DNA of 20,297 nt, from the NCBI GenBank assembly GCA_027031565.1, contig JALVPX010000024.1:1-20297 (forward strand), in the 5' to 3' direction. Positions 14,275-20,297 of this stretch are shown piece after piece (positions within the stretch are counted from its first letter, which is position 1; each line of letters opens with the position of its first letter). Origin of the DNA: Deltaproteobacteria bacterium (GTDB lineage: Bacteria > Desulfobacterota > Dissulfuribacteria > Dissulfuribacterales > JALVPX01). The notes beneath the pieces are model-generated. The model was not told the DNA's origin and ran no database searches. It worked only from the letters and a program-made list of their open reading frames with translations. The position numbers and the translations under genes were made by a program.

Positions 14275-17016
14275 ATGAATGGGAAGACAAGAAAGATAGG
14301 CAAAATGGGGAAGAGCCAGCTATTGGCTTTCTTGCTCGTTGCCTGCGTGGCTGCCGGAACCGGCTTTTTCGGAGCTGGGCCTGGCGCTGATGAAGCCATA
14401 GCCATGCCGGCGAAACATGTGAAAATCTATCTAAGGGATGCTGATGGCAACGTGCTTACCAAAGATGATCTTTATGGCGAAAATGCTACCCAACCAAATG
14501 CCTTCAGCATGAAAACGACTTGCGGTTTCTGTCATAATGGAACAGATAGAGACGGAGATGGTGTGGCCCTGGGTGCCACCCTTGTTAGCGTTGATGCAAT
14601 AGAGAAACATTCTTATCATGCCCAGTTAGGTGCAAACCAATTCTGGGGCTGGAACGCCTTTGAAACTGGTAATACCTCTTCCACGGCAGCTAAAGGCAAG
14701 AACTGGGTCCAGTCTCCTGGGCATGTGGGTAAGTGGTGACCGCCTTCGGCGCGCCAGTTGGCGCACCTTTTTGAAGGTGTCGGCAAGCCGAATAACAACA
14801 ATAAGGATGCCCACGACTTTGGAAACGCAGGCAACTTTACAGACAGAGTTGATATTTCAATGGCTGGTGTGCTGCGTGACTGCGCAGAGTGCCACGTTGG
14901 CGGCGGCGCCAACGAGTATGTGATCGACCTCAACGCTACTGCCAGGATTCCTTTCAGGAATATGGATAGCACCGGTGCCTTGAGCGGAGGCTCCTTCAGT
15001 ATCAATTCTGGCGAATATACTGCTTTCAATTACTTCATTGATACCTATGATGAAGATGGTGACGGAAATAAAACAGAGGTCCTGAACCAAAGCTTTTACA
15101 GGACCGGTGTTCTTGAAATGGATTGCTTCATGTGTCACTTCCAGGGCTACGATTGGGAAGCCAGGAAGGATGAGCTCAGGAAGGGGCGTTTCGATGCATC
15201 TCGGGTAGTCGGCGCCGGATTGGGCCGGGCCAAGGAGGAAAGGGTCGGTGATGCATGGGATGGCAACTTCTATGGCCGTTTGGTCTCTTATGATGACACC
15301 AAAATATTGGTGGATCATCAGAATGGCGATGCCCTGTACCTGGCTCCATACGTGGCTATGGCAATCAAAGGCACCCCGCCGACAGGCAACTGCGCTTCGT
15401 GTCACTTTAATGCACATCAGGTGGACTGGAAGAAGCGCGGCGCTACCTGGGGCATGGACTATGAGAATGAAGTGCATGCAAGGCTAGGCTGCATGGGTTG
15501 CCACAAACGCCAGGAAGGAACAGAGATAGGCACAGATGGTAAAGCCTCGTCATCCTTGCTAGGCCAGTGTGATCCTGCAAAGGGCAACGTGCCCTTCAGC
15601 TCCCTCTGGAACAACACGGACAATACAGGTCTTAGAAGCTGCGAATACTGCCATATTGACCATGAAGGCGGTTTCTTTGGCTTGACTGCTCCTGACCCCA
15701 TGGACAAACACTACAAGGCTGGCTTGCTTGCAGAGATACTCGGCGACAACAGCACCACGCCAAGCAAGTCTCACTTGGATATAATGCACTGTTCTGCTTG
15801 TCACGCCAGAAAGCTTGGCAACGGTACCGGAGCTGCCTTGGTTGATGCTACAGGACCTGACGCAGAAGGCCGTTTAACAGATCATGAAAGCACCACCATT
15901 GAGCGCGACATGGAGGACAACCTGGCCTATACATGGAGCAAAACAACGGGTAAGCTCATAGCTTCCCACATCCTGACCACCATGTTCGTTAAAGACATTG
16001 ATGGCGCCTTTGACTTCAATAAAGATGGTCGGGGTGGTGGAATGGATCCGCTGCTGCAGACTGACATGCTCCGCATGGGAGTTGATCCACTCACCCATGA
16101 CGGCAATGTGACAGATTCCGATGTGTCTAGCTACCTCAGTGCAGCCCAAACGCAGGTCGGCGGCGGAAATCCAAAGCTCACCTTCATGTCTGTTCCATTC
16201 CAGGTCACCCACAATATAGCCCCTGCCAGCCGCGCCCTGGGTGCAAATGGGTGTAATGACTGCCATGGCGGAAGCGTAGGAGTGCTGGGCGGCCAGGGTA
16301 TGTTCAGCTCGGACTATGACATTGGGCCAAGGGATACGGTGTTCAGCGTCAATGCCGCCTCCGGAGGCAACGTTGCTCCATTTACCAAGATCAAGAATTC
16401 AACAACACCTACAGACTTCCATCCCAATCTGGTTGGCAAGGATGGAAAGACTATAGCCTTGCGGGTAATAAGTGGTCCTGATGCTGACCTGAAGGTGCTT
16501 AAGAGATGGCAGATGATGTATGATGCCAACTCTACAACAGGTGCCAAGGATTATGTGGGTGTTTATGGGTGCACCACTGGTTGTAATGCCACGCAGTGGG
16601 TCGCATACCTCGATTCCATAAATGGCAATGCCGCCCATGGCGTACCGCCTGAAATTACGGCTATAAGCTGTAACGGCACAGGCGCTACCAATTTTGGGGC
16701 AAATAATGCAACCATCCAGCTCAATAACGCAGGTGCAATAAATAGCATATCTTGTACGGCAAATGCCACAGATACAGATATGCTCGGCGCCTCTGTGGCA
16801 ATGACCCTTGATTCCAGCAATACCCAATGGCGCATGGTAGCCGGAAGTGCAAGGCCTCTCCAGAAGGTGCTGAACGGCAACCCGGTGACCATAGACTTCC
16901 CGGCAGGTGCAGACAACAATGCAACTGTTGAGGTTACAGTCTACATCACTGATTCCGAGGGTCTTATGACCTTCAAGAATGTGACAGTCAGAATGGATGA
17001 TACGACGACGCCATAG
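14275..17016 (+). CDS. Octaheme c-type cytochrome with Ig-like tail, frame interrupted by one UGA (candidate selenoprotein)
   Basis: Read through the UGA, this is 913 residues. The start has GAGGAG upstream; residues 1-43 form a signal peptide with a long basic N-terminus. Eight CXXCH motifs begin at C83, C203, C284, C373, C406, C456, C506 and C660. The UGA is codon 155, in GHVGKW-U-PPSARQLAHL, between hemes 1 and 2. Downstream are CAECHVGGG, GVLEMDCFMCH, then CASCH, CMGCH, CEYCH and CSACH. From about residue 800 a heme-free beta-rich domain resembles bacterial Ig-like folds. Aspartate-rich loops (DRDGDG, DEDGDGN) may bind calcium. The codon after UGA stays in frame, and the only in-frame start nearby (TTG 14758) has no ribosome site. 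Size and tail suggest a surface cytochrome. Alternatives are a nonsense mutation, a sequence error, or a 154-residue monoheme protein (14275-14739). Confidence 0.72.
14737..14779 (+). promoter_or_regulatory. In-frame UGA with SECIS-like hairpin
   Basis: UGA occupies 14737-14739. A hairpin begins two bases later. The lower stem 14741-14747 pairs with 14773-14779 (7 bp, one G-U). The upper stem GGCGCGCC (14748-14755) pairs with GGCGCACC (14760-14767), with one C-A mismatch. The loop is AGTT (14756-14759), and a five-T bulge (14768-14772) sits on the 3' side. Sixteen bases separate UGA from the loop, and the loop has G at its second position; both fit the general bacterial SECIS description as I recall it. 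The upper stem plus the T run could instead act as a terminator. Confidence 0.5.
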
Positions 17017-17063
17017 GTTGCTGAACCAAACCGCCTTTACTCCCTCCGGGTAAGGCGCATTCA

Positions 17064-17103
17064 AAAGAGCTGGGGCGGAAGCGCCCCAGCTCTTTGTTTT
17101 TTT
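17064..17103 (+). terminator. Strong rho-independent terminator after the octaheme/Ig cytochrome
   Basis: A perfect 14-bp stem (17064-17077 with 17082-17095) has a GAAG loop and is followed by G and a run of seven T. It lies 47 bp after the stop codon, so the cytochrome at 14275 and the small gene at 17323 are separate transcription units. Confidence 0.95.
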
Positions 17104-17120
17104 ACAAACCTTATATAACC

Positions 17121-17172
17121 AGGCACTTGTAGTAAAATGACTTGCAATTTGCTAAAGTATAAACAAGTGCCT
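17121..17172. repeat. 10-bp inverted repeat with 32-base spacer
   Basis: AGGCACTTGT (17121-17130) and ACAAGTGCCT (17163-17172) are exact inverted repeats just after the terminator and upstream of the small secreted-protein gene. They could be paired operator sites or a hairpin; no known consensus is recognised. Confidence 0.5.
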
Positions 17173-17206
17173 AACCTCATTGAAAATAGTGGTATTACGC
17201 AACGCA

Positions 17207-17223
17207 TTGGCATGTTTTATGCT
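17207..17223 (+). promoter_or_regulatory. Candidate sigma-54 promoter for the small secreted protein gene
   Basis: TGGCAT (17208-17213), five bases, ATGCT (17219-17223): the GG and GC dinucleotides have the correct 12-base offset, with one mismatch in each element to TGGCAC-N5-TTGCW. Transcription would begin near 17234, about 90 nt before the ATG. Weaker than the site at 2048. Confidence 0.4.
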
Positions 17224-17322
17224 CATTTTTATATTCAGCATCAGTATGTTGGGGGATTTGCCCCATTGAGCTATCAAAGATTAGCAGGAAAAAAATTACA
17301 AAAAAGCGGGGAGGTAATCTTT

Positions 17323-17733
17323 ATGACTAAACGTTTCTTGGCAGTTTGTTTAACTTGTTTGTTCATTTTTTCCACTGCCTTTTTGGCAGCACCAACAGCT
17401 GGGAATGCAGCACCAAACGTCTTTTTGAACAGGCCCGGCGAAGTATCCGGTCCTTTCAAATTCATGTTTGAGATAATCGATGTAGCTGGCCTTGGCAACA
17501 TCAATTTCGACACCTTCAAGATCTATCTGAATGGCCAGGAGGTGGCTGATTTGGATACCATGATCGCCCTCTATGAGGTCGGTTACTGGTATCTGTCTCA
17601 GCTTGGTGTCAGCCATCTGCAGGGGACATTCCCTTCGGTCGAACTGCCTCCTGGCACCTGGGAGATAAGGGTCAGCGTGGCAGACGTTAGTGGTGCCACA
17701 GGCAGCGATGCGTGCACGGTAGTGGTCAGGTAG
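17323..17733 (+). CDS. Small secreted Ig-like protein, no hemes, unknown function
   Basis: A 136-residue protein. The start is set at ATG 17323, where GGGGAGGT (17308-17315) sits seven bases upstream and a signal peptide follows at once (MTKRFLAVCLTCLFIFSTAF ... to about A30); the frame is open further upstream to an ATG at 17137 but that part is AT-rich and not protein-like. The mature ~106 residues look like one beta-sandwich: FKFMFEIIDVAG, FKIYLNGQEV, then PPGTWEIRVSVADVSG and a C-terminal CTVVVR strand, a pattern common in bacterial Ig-like or cadherin-like domains. It has no CXXCH and a single mature cysteine. It lies between the Ig-tailed cytochrome and the two-component system, so a surface accessory role is plausible. 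I do not recognise a family. Confidence 0.8.
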   Translation: MTKRFLAVCLTCLFIFSTAFLAAPTAGNAAPNVFLNRPGEVSGPFKFMFEIIDVAGLGNINFDTFKIYLNGQEVADLDTMIALYEVGYWYLSQLGVSHLQGTFPSVELPPGTWEIRVSVADVSGATGSDACTVVVR

Positions 17734-17846
17734 TTAAAAGCCTTAAACTGGTATATCCCAGCTCGTAAGTTTGCCCAGTAAAAGATGGAGGTGGGTAATA
17801 GGCTGGTTGCGTCAACGCCTACATACTGGTTCGATCAGTACAAATC

Positions 17847-19253
17847 ATGGATAAAAGTCTTCTCCTTTCAACAATAATAGACAACTTGAACAGGCCAGTT
17901 TATGTGGTGGAAAACAATAAACTGATCTTTGCCAACCGGGAATTGGCGCACCTGATGGGGTATGAAAGCCCTGATCAGATGCTCTATTCCGATTTTTTCC
18001 AAGATATCTATCCAGATCCCGACACCTCAGAGGTCTTCAGGTCGGTCAATAATTTAGTGGTTGAAACGGGGCTGCAGCGGGTTTCTTGGGGCCAGCCGAT
18101 GAGATGCAGCCGCCAGACAGTCCATTGGGTGGAAGGAGAGGCCTGTCTGGTTCCCCTGGAAAAGTCCAGCGGCGTATTGGGAATATTGAAAGACGTTACC
18201 GAGTGCAAGAAAATGGCTGAAGCCGTGCTGGAATCCCAGCAACTTCTAAACAATATCCTTGATGCAATGGAAGACCGGGTCTATGTGGTCACAGAGGATT
18301 ACAGGCTGTTTTTTTATAACAGGAAAACAAGTCAGACCATGAGTCTTGGCAGTGGCCAAAGCGGCACTTCTTCCAAAGATATCCCTTGTTTTCAGTTGCT
18401 GAAAGGCCTTGATGCGCCTTGTATTTTTTGCAAGAACAAACAGGTGTTTGAAGAAAACAGGCCGGTAATTTGGGAATATTTCGATCACAATCTGGGCAAA
18501 TGGTTTTCTGTTATTGAAAAGCCTATTGTTATTCCAGGAGAAAAACGGGCAAAACTCGTTGTCACCAGAGACATCAGCCGGGTTAAAGAGTCAGAGCATC
18601 GGGTGAGGAGCCTTTCCAGGGAGGTGAAACGGGCCCACATGGAAGAAAGGGTAAAGATTTCAAGAAATCTGCATGATGATCTGGGACAGCAGCTCAACTA
18701 TCTGAAAATCAAACTGGACATACTTTCATCTGCTGCAAGGGAATCGTGCAGTGATTTGGCAGTTGATGCACATGAGGTATCCCTGATACTGGCTGATGTA
18801 ATAGAATCCACCCGCAATTTGGCACACGGCTTAAGGCCGGAAGCCATGGAGCATTTTGGCTTGATGGATGCTATTTCAAAGGCCTTGGCTATTGTTTCCA
18901 ATGAATTCGGTGTGGAAACGGATTTCAAGGCTGCTGGCATTGAAGAGGTGGAAATGGACCCTGATATGTGCATAGAGCTCTACAGGATATTCCAAGAAGC
19001 AATAAATAATGTTATAAAGCATGCCAGAGCTTCACGGGTTACAATAAGGTTGGTGCGTTCTTTCCCTCACATAATCTTTAAAATAGAAGATGATGGTGTG
19101 GGTTTTGATCTAGATGAGCATCTTCACGGAAAAAAAAATGGGATGGGCCTTTCAAATATTTCAGAGCGAGTGGTGCTGCTGGGTGGAAAAATTCAGATAT
19201 TTTCAGAACGTGGAAAGGGCGCAAAATTGGAGATAAGGATCCCATATGAGTGA
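17847..19253 (+). CDS. Cytoplasmic PAS-PAS sensor histidine kinase, NarL-partner type (HisKA_3)
   Basis: A 468-residue kinase with no membrane segment. PAS1 spans ~5-120 (VYVVENNKLIFANRELAHLM, ending GVLGILKDVTE) and PAS2 ~128-250 (NILDAMEDRVYVV, ending VVTRDISRVKE). PAS2 carries a cysteine cluster C181, C192 and C195 (IPCFQLL ... APCIFCKNK), a candidate metal- or redox-sensing site. The HisKA_3 dimerisation helix follows, with H276 in ISRNLHDDLGQQL as the phospho-acceptor. The HATPase_c domain has an N-box (EAINNVIKHA), DDGVGFD, GMGLSNI and GKGAKLEI. The start lacks a good ribosome site. It overlaps the response regulator by 8 bp (ATGAGTGA), so the two form a cognate pair. It probably senses an intracellular redox state; the regulated genes are not shown but the nearby cytochromes are candidates. 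Confidence 0.93.
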   Translation: MDKSLLLSTIIDNLNRPVYVVENNKLIFANRELAHLMGYESPDQMLYSDFFQDIYPDPDTSEVFRSVNNLVVETGLQRVSWGQPMRCSRQTVHWVEGEACLVPLEKSSGVLGILKDVTECKKMAEAVLESQQLLNNILDAMEDRVYVVTEDYRLFFYNRKTSQTMSLGSGQSGTSSKDIPCFQLLKGLDAPCIFCKNKQVFEENRPVIWEYFDHNLGKWFSVIEKPIVIPGEKRAKLVVTRDISRVKESEHRVRSLSREVKRAHMEERVKISRNLHDDLGQQLNYLKIKLDILSSAARESCSDLAVDAHEVSLILADVIESTRNLAHGLRPEAMEHFGLMDAISKALAIVSNEFGVETDFKAAGIEEVEMDPDMCIELYRIFQEAINNVIKHARASRVTIRLVRSFPHIIFKIEDDGVGFDLDEHLHGKKNGMGLSNISERVVLLGGKIQIFSERGKGAKLEIRIPYE

Positions 19254-19938
19254 TTCAACAAAACAGGGCGCCTCTAAAAAGATGGTAATGATCGTTGATG
19301 ACCATCCATTATTCAGGGAGGGGTTAAAGGCTCTTATTCAAAGAAGCAAAGGTTTTGCTGTCTTTGATGAAGCTGGCAGCGGCCGGGATGCGTGCAAACG
19401 ATTGACACCGGATGTTCCCGTCGATCTCGTCACTGTAGATTTGTCCCTGCCTGATATAAACGGCATTGAAGTCATAAAAAAGATATCTTCCAAGACCAAT
19501 ATACCAATAGTGGTAATAACCATGCATGCCAGGGCAGACCTGATAAATAACGCCTTTGAGGCAGGCGCAAAGGCCTATATAACCAAAGAGGCAACAAGTG
19601 ACAGGTTGATGGAGGCCTTCAATACGGTGCTTGATGGAAACTCATTTCTCGATCCAAAGCTTTCTTCACTGGTGATTGAACGCCTGGTTGGCCTGGGAAA
19701 TAAAAGTCAGCCAAAAGAAAGTGTTTCAGACAAAAGGTATAGCCGCCTTACACCGCGGGAACAGCAAGTCTTGAGGCTTGTGGCTGAAGGCCTTACTAGT
19801 AAAGAGATTGCTCAACAGTTGAGTATCAAGGCAAAGACGGTTGAAAATCACAGGAGTCATCTCATGGAAAAGCTGGGGCTTAGAAACAGGGTGGAGCTGG
19901 TCAGATATGCTGTAAGACTGGGTATAGTTGAGATTTGA
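19246..19938 (+). CDS. NarL/FixJ-family response regulator
   Basis: A 230-residue regulator. The receiver domain spans residues ~13-130 with the acidic pair D18/D19, phospho-acceptor D65 (VDLVTVDLSLPD), T92 (VVITMHA) and K114 (AYITKEA). A linker leads to a LuxR-type helix-turn-helix at ~164-228 (LTPREQQVLRLVAEGLTSKE, then AKTVENHRSHLMEKL). All key receiver residues are present. It follows the kinase with an 8-bp overlap. NarL-type regulators bind DNA as dimers when phosphorylated and mostly act on sigma-70 promoters. No terminator is seen after it; repeat element B begins 68 bp downstream. Confidence 0.95.
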   Translation: MSDSTKQGASKKMVMIVDDHPLFREGLKALIQRSKGFAVFDEAGSGRDACKRLTPDVPVDLVTVDLSLPDINGIEVIKKISSKTNIPIVVITMHARADLINNAFEAGAKAYITKEATSDRLMEAFNTVLDGNSFLDPKLSSLVIERLVGLGNKSQPKESVSDKRYSRLTPREQQVLRLVAEGLTSKEIAQQLSIKAKTVENHRSHLMEKLGLRNRVELVRYAVRLGIVEI

Positions 19939-20005
19939 ATTCATGCAGGCCTGCTCCGTACCTGCTGTAAATACATCGGCCTTTCTTTCAAAAAGACTTT
20001 TGACT

Positions 20006-20141
20006 ACCTCTAAAAATTGTTCTGTTTCCACGCTGGGGCGTGGCTGCCTGGCATTCGAAAAATAATCCTCGAAATATCAACAACATGTCTGCGGTTTTTT
20101 TTCGCGCACCTTGCCCTTGAACAAGAATCCTAATTTTGAAG
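20006..20141 (-). repeat. Repeat element B, copy 2 (inverted relative to copy 1)
   Basis: The left end ACCTCTAAAAATT (20006-20018) equals the terminal repeat of copy 1, and the stretch 20045-20125 is the reverse complement of 6841-6925 with few differences. The part next to the left end differs from copy 1 and carries its own small hairpin (CCACGC/GCGTGG, 20028-20043). The far terminal repeat (about 20131-20141) has degraded. Confidence 0.72.
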
Positions 20142-20171
20142 CATTGGAATAAATGACACGTCAAGCAAATG

Positions 20172-20297
20172 AGTTTTTTGAATGCACAGGCGTGGAGGTG
20201 ACGGCTGGGAGTGGCTCCTGAACCATTTTTAACGTGAAGAAGATGAAGAGCCTTCAAAGACGCACAGCAGACCTTTAAAAATGGTGAAGGAGACACG
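20172..20297 (-). repeat. Repeat family A, copy 3 (inverted, cut by window end)
   Basis: The reverse complement matches copies 1 and 2, including ACAGGCGTGG at 20186-20195, the fold-back arms around CCATTTTTAA and TTAAAAATGG, and the GGTGAAGGAGACAC end. Similarity to copy 1 also includes the TTTTTTGAATG stretch next to the outer end. The unit continues beyond the window. Confidence 0.75.

Larger units (their letters stand above)
19939..20297. other. Gene-free 3' end of window with two repeat copies
   Basis: No gene is supported on either strand. The stretch holds repeat B copy 2 (20006-20141) and repeat A copy 3 (from 20172, running out of the window). Between 19939 and 20005 I see nothing beyond a short CAGGCCTG palindrome. 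Confidence 0.7.

Noticed and set aside
16567..16590. CTTGCN as a ninth heme site in the octaheme/Ig cytochrome
   Set aside because: CX3C is followed by Asn rather than His, so it cannot be a standard heme attachment motif; a disulfide is more likely.
14758..17016. A separate cytochrome gene starting at TTG 14758
   Set aside because: There is no ribosome site or signal peptide, the start lies inside the hairpin loop, and it is in frame with the upstream cytochrome that supplies signal peptide and first heme. One interrupted gene is more economical.
17137..17322. Longer N-terminus for the small secreted protein
   Set aside because: AT-rich sequence carrying promoter-like and inverted-repeat signals; the ATG at 17323 has a strong ribosome site and begins a signal peptide.
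19988..20296. Minus-strand open frame at the window end
   Set aside because: It is made entirely of repeat B copy 2 and repeat A copy 3.

Overview
This 20.3 kb window is dominated by multiheme c-type cytochromes and looks like an extracellular electron transfer (EET) locus. The likely host is an anaerobic Gram-negative bacterium of the Desulfobacterota/Geobacter type. The reasons are seven multiheme cytochromes (54 CXXCH motifs plus one CX4CH and two CX3CH), two NHL-propeller lipoproteins, an outer-membrane beta-barrel, a sigma-54 enhancer-binding protein and a NarL-type two-component pair. The taxonomic placement is inference; there is no rRNA or other marker here. All genes lie on the + strand.

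Layout. (1) 1-592: the C-terminal part of a sigma-54-dependent activator. (2) 651-1973: a cytochrome with up to 13 hemes. (3) 2238-2966: a secreted tetraheme cytochrome, with a good -24/-12 promoter at 2048-2065 and a strong terminator at 2994-3026. (4) 3108-6782: a conduit-like operon of NHL lipoprotein, pentaheme lipoprotein and outer-membrane beta-barrel. (5) 7108-12965: a tightly packed six-gene operon of HAMP-type membrane protein, heptaheme, second HAMP-type membrane protein, NHL lipoprotein, up to 12-heme cytochrome and octaheme HAO-like cytochrome. (6) 12966-14274: 1.3 kb without genes, full of fold-back repeats. (7) 14275-17016: an octaheme cytochrome with an Ig-like tail whose frame is interrupted by one in-frame UGA. 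(8) 17323-17733: a small heme-free secreted protein. (9) 17847-19938: a PAS histidine kinase and NarL-type response regulator. (10) 19939-20297: no gene, two further repeat copies.

How it may work together (inference). The inner-membrane HAMP proteins and the N-terminally anchored heptaheme could hand electrons to periplasmic cytochromes. The pentaheme lipoprotein and beta-barrel would carry them across the outer membrane. The tetraheme, 12-heme and Ig-tailed octaheme proteins would act at or beyond the cell surface. The NHL lipoproteins, one per operon, are plausible scaffolds. Transcription is probably shared between sigma-54 and its activator and the NarL-type two-component system.

The most unusual feature is the UGA at 14737-14739. 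The same frame continues through it for another 2.2 kb of cytochrome coding sequence, the downstream part has no plausible start of its own, and a long hairpin starts two bases after the UGA with its apical loop 16 nt downstream. This fits selenocysteine insertion in a multiheme cytochrome, although a nonsense mutation or a terminator hairpin is not excluded.
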